A DNA stretch of 27,695 bases from a bacterium (GTDB taxonomy: Bacteria; Bacillota; Clostridia; Lachnospirales; Lachnospiraceae): positions 1 through 27,695 of the forward strand of contig SFRL01000041.1 of NCBI GenBank assembly GCA_004562765.1, read 5' to 3'. The notes below the pieces were generated by a model, which saw only the letters and a list, made by a program, of their open reading frames with translations, was not told the DNA's origin and did not search any database. Positions 15,342 to 21,861 of the stretch are shown piece by piece. A program made the position numbers and the translations under genes. How positions within the stretch are numbered: the stretch's first letter is position 1; every line of letters starts with the position of its first letter.

Positions 15342-16893
15342 TTCTGTCACCCTTTCTGTTATGAGCCATAACACACTGCATAATCTTTTCCTGTGTCAGT
15401 TCCTCCTTGCTCAGTTCTCCTGCGATCTGACCCTCGTTGATAACATACGTTCTGTCGCAAGTACCGATGATCTCCGGCATTTCGGAAGAAATGACGATGA
15501 CCGCCTTGCCTGCCTTTGCAAGGTCGTTAATAACACAATAAATCTCATATTTAGCACCTACGTCGATACCACGTGTAGGCTCATCCAGAATCAGTACATC
15601 CGGCTGTGTCAGCATCCATTTTGCCAGCACGACCTTCTGCTGGTTACCACCGGACAGGGAACCGACAACCTGCTCAATGGAATTTGCTTTTACATTGATC
15701 TTCTTTCTGTACTCTTCAGCCGCAACGATCTCATCATTGCCATTGATCACACCGCGCTTGGAGAAAAACTTCGGACGCGCTGCAATGGTCATGTTTTCCT
15801 TGATATCTCCGATCAGGTTGAGACCGTAGGTCTTTCGATCCTCGGAAACGTAGGCCAGCTTACTTGCGATCGCCTCTTTGACATTTCGCATCTGAACCTC
15901 TTTCCCGTTGATCTTAACCGTACCGGAGATCTTCTGTCCATAACTGTGACCGAATACGCTCATCGCAAACTCGGTACGTCCTGCACCCATCAGTCCCGCA
16001 AGCCCGACAACCTCTCCTGCGCGAACATGGATATTAATATCCTTTAAAATCTGGCGGTTCGCATCATCGGGATGGTATACATTCCAATTCTTCACCTCAA
16101 AGATCGTATCGCCGATCGTAACACCTTCACGCTCCGGGTAACGGTTGGTCATCTCACGTCCAACCATGCCTTTGATCACGCGGTCCTCTGTGAATTCGTC
16201 CTGACCCTTGACAAGTGTTTCGATCGTCTTTCCATCACGGATGATCGTAACTGCATCAGATACATATTCAATCTCATTTAATTTGTGGGAGATGATGATA
16301 CAGGTGATTCCCTGTTTCTTCAGCTCCAGCATAATATCCAGAAGCTTTCGGCTCTCCTCATCATTCAAAGCCGCGGTCGGCTCGTCCAGGATCAGGAGTT
16401 CTACCTTTTTCGCCATCGCTTTTGCGATCTCGATCAGCTGCTGCTTTCCTACACCAAGAGAGTTGACCGGCACATTGACATCCTCGTGCTCCAGTCCAAC
16501 CTTGGCAAGCATTTCCTGTGCATGCTTTCTCGTTTTTGTCCAGTCAATGACACCCTTCACAGACAGCTGCTCATTGCCCAGAAATACATTCTCTGCAACC
16601 GAAAGAAGCGGACTGAGCGCTAACTCCTGATGGATGATAACGATACCCTTCGCCTCACTGTCTCTCAGATTGTGGAATTTACATGTCTCTCCTTTGTATA
16701 CAACGTCACCGGAGTATGTACCGTGCGGATACACGCCTGACAATACATTCATCAGAGTGGATTTTCCTGCTCCGTTTTCACCGCACAGCGCGTGGATCTC
16801 ACCACGTTTTACCTTCAGATTTACATCATCCAGCGCTTTAACACCTGAAAACTCTTTGGTAATATGGTTCATTTCCAAGATGTAATCCGACAT
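15334..16893 (-). CDS. gguA: GguA/MmsA-type sugar ABC transporter ATP-binding protein
   Basis: A 519-residue double-ATPase subunit of the sugar importer. The N-terminal half has Walker A GENGAGKST (38-46), Walker B LLILDEPTAALN and an LGVGKQQLIEIAKAM signature in place of LSGGQ, as is normal for the first half of RbsA/XylG/GguA proteins. The C-terminal half has the degenerate P-loop GLMGAGRTE, the canonical LSGGNQQKVVLAKWM signature and VLILDEPTRGIDVGAKYEIY. AAGGAG lies ten bases before the ATG. It is followed by gguB with an eight-base overlap and preceded by chvE with a hairpin between, so it should be made at a lower level than the binding protein. Confidence 0.95.
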   Translation of the reverse strand: MSDYILEMNHITKEFSGVKALDDVNLKVKRGEIHALCGENGAGKSTLMNVLSGVYPHGTYSGDVVYKGETCKFHNLRDSEAKGIVIIHQELALSPLLSVAENVFLGNEQLSVKGVIDWTKTRKHAQEMLAKVGLEHEDVNVPVNSLGVGKQQLIEIAKAMAKKVELLILDEPTAALNDEESRKLLDIMLELKKQGITCIIISHKLNEIEYVSDAVTIIRDGKTIETLVKGQDEFTEDRVIKGMVGREMTNRYPEREGVTIGDTIFEVKNWNVYHPDDANRQILKDINIHVRAGEVVGLAGLMGAGRTEFAMSVFGHSYGQKISGTVKINGKEVQMRNVKEAIASKLAYVSEDRKTYGLNLIGDIKENMTIAARPKFFSKRGVINGNDEIVAAEEYRKKINVKANSIEQVVGSLSGGNQQKVVLAKWMLTQPDVLILDEPTRGIDVGAKYEIYCVINDLAKAGKAVIVISSEMPEIIGTCDRTYVINEGQIAGELSKEELTQEKIMQCVMAHNRKGDRNE

Positions 16894-16957
16894 TTTTCCC
16901 CAACTCCTTTACTTAAAAATTCTTCGTTTCTGCATGTCCTGTTCCTTCTCTATTAGG

Positions 16958-16992
16958 AAAAAACAGGGTGGCAACAAGCTTGTGCCACCCTG
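16958..16992 (-). terminator. Intercistronic terminator between chvE and gguA
   Basis: On the minus strand CAGGGTGGCA pairs with TGCCACCCTG (ten pairs), with a CAAG/CTTG self-complement in the loop, followed by six T. It lies in the 114 bases between chvE and gguA, where partial termination would favour the binding protein over the ATPase and permease. Confidence 0.88.
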
Positions 16993-17007
16993 CATATATT
17001 TTCCGGA

Positions 17008-18159
17008 TTACTCAGCTAACTGCTCTTCTGTATAATATCCGCCATCTACGATGATTTCTTTGTAGTTGTCCTGATCAACAGCTACCGGTGTACACAGGTA
17101 AGAAGGAACTACGATCTTGCCGTTGTCGTACTGCTCGGTATCGTTGATCTCAGGCTCTGCACCCTCAAGCACTGCCTGAACCATGGTTACACACTTAGAA
17201 GCTAAGAGACGGGTATCTTTGTAGATAGACATTGTCTGCTTACCGGAGATGATGTTCTTGGTTGCCATCAGCTCTGCATCCTGTCCGGTGATCATGGGCC
17301 AGTTTGCCTCGGTGTATCCGGCACCCTCTAAAGCTGCCTTACATCCATATGCGAAACCGTCGAATGCTGTTGCACAGATGTCCAGATCCTCGTCAGCATA
17401 GAAACCTGTTAAGTAGTTCTCACAGTTCTGCTGAGCGGTCTCCTGAGACCATCTTAAGATACAGGTATCATCAAATGATGTTCTGCCTGACTTACATACT
17501 AATGTACCGTTGTCTAAGTAGGGCTGAAGAACTTCCATCAGACCTGCATATAACATATGAGCGTTGTTGTCATCAGGTGAGCCCATGAAGAACTCGATGG
17601 TATACGTCTCAGAGGTGTTTGCTAAATCTTTCTTCTCCTCGATGTACTTACCGATTGCAGTACCAACACCCTTGTTATCGAATGTTGCGTAGTAAGAAAC
17701 AGCGTCGGTATCCATTAACAGACGGTCATATGCGATGATCGGGATACCAGCTTCCTTAGCCTGTGCCTCTACGTTTACAAGTGCGGAAGAGTCGATAGAT
17801 GCGATAACTAAGCAGTTAACGCCTGATGCGATCATGTTCTCGATCTGAGAAACCTGCATCTGAACGTCATCCTCAGCGTACTGAAGATCTACTTCGTAGC
17901 CAAGAGCCTCTAACTGCTCTTTCATGTTAGCACCGTCGTTGATCCATCTCTCAGAAGACTGGGTAGGCATTGCTACGCCGACCTTCTTGCCGTTTGCCTC
18001 TGCTGCAGGAGCTGCGTCATCAGCGGATGCTGCATCGTCAGCCTTGTCCTCAGTTGCTGCGTTATCTGCAGGTGCAGATGTCTGGTTGGTGCCACATCCA
18101 ACGAGCATGGTAGCTACCATTGCTACGCTGAGTAAAGCGCCTAAGATTTTCTTTTTCAT
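17008..18159 (-). CDS. chvE: ChvE-type multiple-sugar-binding lipoprotein
   Basis: The substrate-binding subunit of the importer, 383 residues, anchored outside the membrane as a lipoprotein. The lipobox is LVGC (Cys22) after MKKKILGALLSVAMVATM. A flexible acidic/Ala-rich linker (about 27-56) leads to a periplasmic-binding fold: KVGVAMPTQSSERWINDGANMKEQLEALGYEVDLQYAEDD..., CLVIASIDSSAL, AGIPIIAYDRLL, EFFMGSPDDNNAHMLYAGLMEVLQPYLDNG and ITGQDAELMATKNIISGKQTMSIYKDTR. These match ChvE/MmsE and not RbsB. GGGAGG lies nine bases before the ATG. It is the first gene of the operon, under a near-consensus promoter. ChvE homologues bind arabinose, galactose, glucose or xylose. Confidence 0.95.
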   Translation of the reverse strand: MKKKILGALLSVAMVATMLVGCGTNQTSAPADNAATEDKADDAASADDAAPAAEANGKKVGVAMPTQSSERWINDGANMKEQLEALGYEVDLQYAEDDVQMQVSQIENMIASGVNCLVIASIDSSALVNVEAQAKEAGIPIIAYDRLLMDTDAVSYYATFDNKGVGTAIGKYIEEKKDLANTSETYTIEFFMGSPDDNNAHMLYAGLMEVLQPYLDNGTLVCKSGRTSFDDTCILRWSQETAQQNCENYLTGFYADEDLDICATAFDGFAYGCKAALEGAGYTEANWPMITGQDAELMATKNIISGKQTMSIYKDTRLLASKCVTMVQAVLEGAEPEINDTEQYDNGKIVVPSYLCTPVAVDQDNYKEIIVDGGYYTEEQLAE

Positions 18160-18205
18160 TTTCTTGTTCCTCCCTTTAAATAGTTAGTTGATGCGTACAC
18201 GCAAT

Positions 18206-18231
18206 TTGTACTGTCCCGCCCAAAGTTGTAC
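18206..18231 (-). promoter_or_regulatory. Two TTGTAC half-sites in the chvE leader
   Basis: TTGTAC occurs at 18206-18211 and again at 18226-18231, exactly 20 bases apart (about two helical turns), in similar context (ATTTGTACTGTCC and AGTTGTACTCTCC). They share the GTAC core of the sites around the promoter, but lie about 130-160 bases downstream of the predicted start. They may be extra regulator contacts; this is inference. Confidence 0.35.
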
Positions 18232-18326
18232 TCTCCTTCAACTTTGTTGAATTTTCCGGTCTAAATCTCCCTCGGCAGACATCAGCCTCGAAATATTGCA
18301 CGAAAAACTCCGGTTTTGACAAATTT

Positions 18327-18340
18327 TTATGTACATTTTG
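18327..18340 (-). promoter_or_regulatory. Candidate operator, downstream of the chvE start
   Basis: TTATGTACATTTTG, identical over 14 bases to the sequence at 18414-18427. It contains the palindromic core TGTACA and lies at about +25 to +38 of the predicted transcript. The position suits repression, most simply by the AraR-like protein encoded in the same cluster. Confidence 0.55.
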
Positions 18341-18370
18341 CTGTGATTTTCTGTCCCACAACATGGTTAT

Positions 18371-18399
18371 ATTATATAAATATCTATATCATTCGTCAA
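18371..18399 (-). promoter_or_regulatory. Sigma-A promoter of the chvE-gguA-gguB operon
   Basis: Minus-strand TTGACG (18394-18399), a spacer of exactly 17 bases and a perfect TATAAT (18371-18376). Transcription would start near 18364, leaving an unusually long leader of about 205 bases before chvE. The promoter is flanked by two identical operator-like sites. Confidence 0.85.
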
Positions 18400-18413
18400 G
18401 TCCTTTTTCCAAA

Positions 18414-18450
18414 TTATGTACATTTTGTCTAAGTTGTATGTGTACAACTT
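18414..18450 (-). promoter_or_regulatory. Two candidate operators upstream of the chvE promoter
   Basis: TTATGTACATTTTG at 18414-18427 repeats the downstream site exactly. At 18431-18450 there is a perfect inverted repeat, AAGTTGTA and TACAACTT with four bases between. The second palindrome doubles as the last codons of the HdeD-like gene (SCTHTT-stop). From memory, Bacillus AraR operators are palindromes with a central GTAC and flanking A/T, and these fit that description. The spacing between the two identical sites is 87 bases, which would allow DNA looping around the promoter. Confidence 0.55.
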
Positions 18451-19163
18451 TCATCCTCGATCTTCTTCATTGTGCTCTCAAGCCGCTTCTGTTCCTCCTC
18501 GCGCGCGAAGGCAAGCTGCTGCTCTTTCTGCATGCGCTGCATCTCCTCCCGCTCCTGATGCTGAAAGATCTTGACTCCGATACCGGAGATCAGCAGACAC
18601 AGCAATGCCAACACGCCTGCAATAAGCAGCACCCAGTATGCAAAGCCGTCTATTTTTCCGGTCACGGACCGAATATCAAACAGCAGCAGCACAGCCGAAA
18701 GCAATGTCACAAGTGAGATCACAAGTACAACGATCCACACCTTTTTCCGCATGATATGGAGCTGCATTGCCTGCTGAAGCATCACAACTGCCACCGCCAG
18801 GACCAGCAGACCCACAAAAGCTGCGATCTGCGCGGTAAGCTGTCCGGCACGCGCCAGTGAGCAGCCGCCGAGGATCACGATCAACGCGCCTCCGGAAAAT
18901 CCATAATCATGCATACTGCGATACGCTTCCGTCACAAAATATTTCACGATCAGACCGATGCCCAGCGCGATCAGCAGCGCACTGATCATATAGATCAGGT
19001 ACAATTCTTTGATGCCGTCAACAAAGAGCATAACACCGCCCACAAGAATGAACAGTGCTGCCACTGTCACCAGAAAGATCGTGCCGAGCCATCCGGTTGT
19101 CTGTGTGAGCTGGTCCTGCGGCATCACATAAGGTTTTTCCTTTTTGTTTTTCTTTTTTTCCAT
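18429..19163 (-). CDS. HdeD-like (DUF308) multi-pass membrane protein
   Basis: A membrane protein of 244 residues counted from the ATG at 19163. It has about six hydrophobic helices arranged as paired hairpins (LGTIFLVTVAALFILVGGVMLFV, LYLIYMISALLIALGIGLIV, GGALIVILGGCSLA, and so on). The repeated Gly-rich helix pattern is that of DUF308/HdeD proteins, which in enterobacteria are linked to acid tolerance; the role here is unknown. The C-terminal 45 residues are a charged coiled-coil-like tail (EREEMQRMQKEQQLAFAREEEQKRLESTMKKIEDE), which is not usual for HdeD. It starts just after the stop of the DJ-1-like gene (TAAGTGATG), so the two are one operon. Its final codons overlap a putative operator of the next operon. 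Confidence 0.7.
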   Translation of the reverse strand: MEKKKNKKEKPYVMPQDQLTQTTGWLGTIFLVTVAALFILVGGVMLFVDGIKELYLIYMISALLIALGIGLIVKYFVTEAYRSMHDYGFSGGALIVILGGCSLARAGQLTAQIAAFVGLLVLAVAVVMLQQAMQLHIMRKKVWIVVLVISLVTLLSAVLLLFDIRSVTGKIDGFAYWVLLIAGVLALLCLLISGIGVKIFQHQEREEMQRMQKEQQLAFAREEEQKRLESTMKKIEDESCTHTT

Positions 19164-19166
19164 CAC

Positions 19167-19721
19167 TTATACCTCATATACGATCTTTTCTGCCATAGAT
19201 GCCGCTGCCTCTTCACCCTCGTAATATTTCAGGATCGCAAGACCGAAATCGATCGCGGTTCCCATGCCGCGGCTTGTGATGATATTGCCGTCACACACGG
19301 CAGGCTCATAAGTCACTTCCGCTCCGGTCAGCTGATCCTCCATGCCCGGATAGCAGATCGCCTTTTTTCCCTCCAGCAGTCCGAGTTTTCCGAATACCGT
19401 CGGTGCTGCGCAGATTGCCGCGATCAGTCTGCCGTCTGCATACGCCTTTTTCAGCTGCTCACATACACCCGCATGTTTGCCGAGATTGGTCGTGCCGGGC
19501 ATGCCGCCGGGGATCACCAGTGCATCGTAGCTGTCAAAATCCGCCTCCTCATACAACAGGTCTGCCATCACAGTCACTTTATGCGAACTTGTCAGTTCTT
19601 TTTCGCCTGTCACGGATATGATATCGCAGGTCATGCCGGCGCGCCGCAGCAGATCCACGACTGTCAGCATCTCCACTTCCTCATAACCGTTTGCCACCAT
19701 CATTCCTATTTTTTTGCTCAT
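19167..19721 (-). CDS. DJ-1/PfpI (YajL/ThiJ) family protein
   Basis: A cytoplasmic 184-residue protein of the DJ-1 superfamily. The nucleophile-elbow cysteine is C104 in AAICAAPTVFGKLGLL, the partner glutamate is in NGYEEVEMLT (about residues 14-17), and VIPGGMPGTTNL is the standard glycine-rich strand. Members act as glyoxalases, protein deglycases or oxidative-stress chaperones; the exact activity cannot be read from sequence. AAAGGAG ten bases before the ATG at 19721 sets the start; an earlier in-frame ATG at 19745 lacks one. It is the first gene of a two-gene operon with the HdeD-like membrane protein. Confidence 0.93.
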   Translation of the reverse strand: MSKKIGMMVANGYEEVEMLTVVDLLRRAGMTCDIISVTGEKELTSSHKVTVMADLLYEEADFDSYDALVIPGGMPGTTNLGKHAGVCEQLKKAYADGRLIAAICAAPTVFGKLGLLEGKKAICYPGMEDQLTGAEVTYEPAVCDGNIITSRGMGTAIDFGLAILKYYEGEEAAASMAEKIVYEV

Positions 19722-19768
19722 GTTATACACGCTCCTTTGCTGCAAGATTCGTAATCAAATACAAGTCA

Positions 19769-19797
19769 AGTATGGCACAACCTGCCACTTTTTTCAA
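19769..19797 (-). promoter_or_regulatory. Candidate sigma-A promoter of the DJ-1/HdeD operon
   Basis: Minus-strand TTGAAA (19792-19797), 17-base spacer, CATACT (19769-19774). The start near 19762 gives a leader of about 40 bases. Confidence 0.6.
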
Positions 19798-19840
19798 TAT
19801 TCCAGAGGGCATTGATGCGACCTCTTCCTAATTGCATTGC

Positions 19841-19963
19841 GGTGTCTCACTTTAAATGTAACTTCTGTGCCCCGAACACCGCAACAGAGCTTTGTCAGTC
19901 TTTTATGCTCTGCGGGTAAATCACGCGAGGGGCACAGCAGTCAAGGTTTTCATTCGAGACACC
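19841..19963. ncRNA. Nested hairpin, candidate structured RNA or palindromic repeat
   Basis: This 123-base segment has three nested complementary pairs. GGTGTCTC (19841-19848) pairs with GAGACACC (19956-19963). CTGTGCCCC (19865-19873) pairs with GGGGCACAG (19929-19937). Inside these, CCGC-aa-CAGAGC (19879-19890) pairs with GCTCTG-CGG (19907-19915). The order is consistent with one folded stem. No promoter or coding frame with a ribosome binding site is seen, and the strand cannot be decided. It is part of the gene-free stretch 19750-20343. Known RNA families were considered, but none is claimed. Confidence 0.45.
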
Positions 19964-20039
19964 ACGATACAGTTATCCAAACTCGGCAGATGTGCTTTGT
20001 CCCCGCCCTGACACGGAAATCGTACACCGATGAACAATT

Positions 20040-20231
20040 ATGCGCTCGCATCTTGTGTGGCTGTATCTGACAATCGTTTATGCGTCGGGCGCGCGTGGAG
20101 ATATCATAAATAAAAATAAATATAAGGCAGCAAAGCCAAGCTGATTTTGCTTGGTCTTTGTGCCTGCCCGCGTGATTTGCCCGGCAAGCATAACAGACTG
20201 TCAGATACAGCCACACAAAAGACGAGCGCAT
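20040..20231. repeat. Long imperfect inverted repeat with inner hairpin
   Basis: The outer arms, 20040-20072 and 20199-20231, are 33 bases each and match except for about four positions near the outer end (the shared core TTGTGTGGCTGTATCTGACA is perfect). Pairing continues weakly inward (GTTTATGC...CGGGC with GCCCGGCAAGCATAAC). A second hairpin lies inside: GGCA-g-CAAAG-CCAAGC with GCTTGG-t-CTTTG-TGCC around TGATTTT (about 20126-20164). The segment 20157-20200 read backwards resembles 19896-19937, including AAATCACGCG, so this element and the preceding hairpin share a sequence unit. It could be a decayed mobile or repeat element or a structured RNA. Confidence 0.6.
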
Positions 20232-20277
20232 AGATGTCAGCGAAAATGCTGATGTCGATTTCAAATTCACAGCGTGC

Positions 20278-20307
20278 TTGCATCTGCGCCCTGCAATGAG
20301 GTATACT
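20278..20307 (+). promoter_or_regulatory. Candidate promoter of the CYTH gene
   Basis: TTGCAT (20278-20283), 18-base spacer, TATACT (20302-20307), about 37 bases before the CYTH start codon. Confidence 0.55.
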
Positions 20308-20343
20308 AATAGCCAGAAACAGGCAGGAAAGCGAGGCATCAAC

Positions 20344-20799
20344 ATGGAAATCGAACGCAAATTTTTACCGAAGGAATTACCGGAACATTTGGAGAATTAC
20401 GAGATGCACCGGATCGAGCAGGGTTATCTCAACACGGATCCGGTCGTGCGCATCCGCCGGTCAGATGACGACTATTATCTGACATATAAGTCAAAGGGGC
20501 TGCTCGCCAGAGAAGAATACAATCTTCCGCTGAACGCGGAAAGCTACGAGCACTTAAAGCCGAAAGCAGACGGACGTGTGATTGAAAAGAGACGCTACCT
20601 GATTCCGCTTGACGGCAAGCTTACCGTGGAACTGGACGTATTTGAAGACGATCTTGCACCACTGATCCTTGCAGAAGTGGAATTTGGAAGCGAGGAAGAT
20701 GCAAACGCCTTCGTACCGCCCGCATGGCTGGGAGAAGATGTCACTTACGACACGCATTACCACAACAGCACAATGAGCAGGCCGGATTACAAACTGTAA
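20344..20799 (+). CDS. CYTH-domain protein (triphosphate hydrolase fold)
   Basis: A cytoplasmic protein of 151 residues. The N-terminal E-x-E-x-K motif is in MEIERKF (E2, E4, K6), the hallmark of CYTH/triphosphate tunnel enzymes, which hydrolyse inorganic triphosphate or related substrates using a divalent metal. Alternating charged strands follow as expected: VVRIRRSDDDYYLTYKSKG, GRVIEKRRYLIPL, LTVELDVFEDDLAPLILAEVEF. The length agrees with short bacterial CYTH proteins. The start at 20344 is chosen because the motif begins there; a longer frame from 20278 runs back through the promoter. GCGAGG lies about seven bases upstream. It is a single-gene unit. Its substrate is not predictable. Confidence 0.92.
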   Translation: MEIERKFLPKELPEHLENYEMHRIEQGYLNTDPVVRIRRSDDDYYLTYKSKGLLAREEYNLPLNAESYEHLKPKADGRVIEKRRYLIPLDGKLTVELDVFEDDLAPLILAEVEFGSEEDANAFVPPAWLGEDVTYDTHYHNSTMSRPDYKL

Positions 20800-20811
20800 T
20801 CTGACCTGCTC
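20775..20811 (+). terminator. Possible terminator overlapping the CYTH stop codon
   Basis: GAGCAGG (20775-20781) pairs with CCTGCTC (20805-20811), and GATTACA (20785-20791) with TGTAATC (20795-20801), with a three-base internal mismatch. The stem covers the stop codon and only a modest T-rich stretch (ACTTCATTTT) follows. Confidence 0.5.
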
Positions 20812-20832
20812 ACTTCATTTTCTATCACTCAT

Positions 20833-20873
20833 CAAAAGTTGAGAGGCTGCGGTTCCGCAGCAGCCTCTCAACT
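20833..20873 (-). terminator. Terminator of the five-gene protease operon
   Basis: AGTTGAGAGGCTGC (20837-20850) pairs perfectly with GCAGCCTCTCAACT (20860-20873). On the minus strand it is followed by TTTT. The hairpin begins within the stop codon of the 82-residue gene. Confidence 0.85.
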
Positions 20874-21120
20874 ATCGAAAGCGATTGATCTCATATTTTT
20901 GCTTCGCCTGCAGACAGCCCTTGAGCTGCCGGTAGCGTTCATCAATGTCTCCCTCAGGGATCACCACATCCAGAGAGACCGCCATCGTATCGATCAGATA
21001 ATCATTCAGATCCAACTGCATCCGATACAGGATCTCCAGCTTTTCGTCATAAGTATCCGCATCCAGAAACGCCATCAGTTCATCAAACTGTGCCGGTTTC
21101 TGTTCATTATCAAGTTCCAT
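20872..21120 (-). CDS. Acidic 82-residue protein, unknown function
   Basis: A short cytoplasmic protein, acidic for the first 60 residues and basic at the end (KGCLQAKQKYEINRFR). It is predicted to be mostly helical: QKPAQFDELMAFLDADTYDEKLEILYRMQLDLNDYLIDTMAVSLDVVIPEGDIDERYRQLKGCL. I do not recognise the family. GGAGGAG stands directly before the ATG at 21120. It is the last gene of the operon led by the subtilase, 72 bases after the membrane-anchored 197-residue gene, and is closed by a strong terminator, so it is almost certainly expressed. Confidence 0.8.
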   Translation of the reverse strand: MELDNEQKPAQFDELMAFLDADTYDEKLEILYRMQLDLNDYLIDTMAVSLDVVIPEGDIDERYRQLKGCLQAKQKYEINRFR

Positions 21121-21192
21121 ATAAATCTCCTCCGGTTTAAAATATCAAGTCTTTTTCCGCTCGTACACCTCTGCCCTATGTTCAGCCTTCGA

Positions 21193-21786
21193 TCAGCCGT
21201 ACATCCGGTTCAGCATATCCGTTGCTTCCGACATGAAATCCCGCTCAAATTCAAGATTTCCGCTATAACCCTTTACGATCAGGTCATTTACCTCATCGAT
21301 CAGATGATAGGTGTCAAAATCATCCACTCCGTGCTGATTACTCAGTTCCGCCTCGTGAGCCGGTTCATGTTCACTGTGAATGTGACGCGCTTTTGCCTTA
21401 TCCTTCATGATCTCATCGCCCAGCGGTACCCGGTTAAGATCTGCACTGCCACGTGCCTCCAGCGTGTCATCATCAAACTGCTGCGATGCATTTGCCTTTG
21501 CTTTCTGCAAAATGGAATTTTCCTGCGCAGGTCTTTGCGGCGTCCGTTGCTGCGCCGTGCGTCCCGGCTGTTGCGGGGCCTTCCGCTGCACCTGTGACGC
21601 CGGAGTAGTCCACTTGCCTGTCGTCTGCGCGGTGGCAGCGCGATTCATCTGCGTGTTGTTCCTTGGTTTCGTCTGTACAGCCTGACGCGGCACATTCGGC
21701 TTTACCTGCCCGTTTTTCTTTTTTGCGCTGTTCACACACCGGATCACAATGTATAAAACAATCGCAAACCATATGATTCCTGCCAT
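21193..21786 (-). CDS. Membrane-anchored protein with low-complexity linker, unknown function
   Basis: A 197-residue protein. One N-terminal helix (residues 2-18, AGIIWFAIVLYIVIRCV) is followed by a basic stop (NSAKKKNGQVK), which suggests the body is cytoplasmic. Residues about 25-100 are a Gln/Arg/Pro/Thr-rich disordered linker (QQPGRTAQQRTPQRPAQ). The C-terminal part (about 155-197) is acidic and helical, VDDFDTYHLIDEVNDLIVKGYSGNLEFERDFMSEATDMLNRMYG, and could be a protein-binding module. A His-rich HIHSEHEPAHEAE patch at about 135-147 might bind metal. AAAGG lies before the ATG. It sits between the SseB-family gene and the 82-residue gene in the protease operon. Family unknown. Confidence 0.82.
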   Translation of the reverse strand: MAGIIWFAIVLYIVIRCVNSAKKKNGQVKPNVPRQAVQTKPRNNTQMNRAATAQTTGKWTTPASQVQRKAPQQPGRTAQQRTPQRPAQENSILQKAKANASQQFDDDTLEARGSADLNRVPLGDEIMKDKAKARHIHSEHEPAHEAELSNQHGVDDFDTYHLIDEVNDLIVKGYSGNLEFERDFMSEATDMLNRMYG

Positions 21787-21861
21787 GGTTTCGTTTTCCT
21801 TTCACAGCCGTCCGACAGTTCCGTCACAGACAGCCGCTTCCTTTCCTAAAATATGTTACCA

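Noticed and set aside
19950..20360. Minus-strand open frame of 136 codons
   Set aside because: It runs through the inverted repeats and the CYTH promoter, lacks a convincing ribosome binding site and has a Cys/Arg/Trp-rich composition unlike a real protein. The DNA structure explains the region better.
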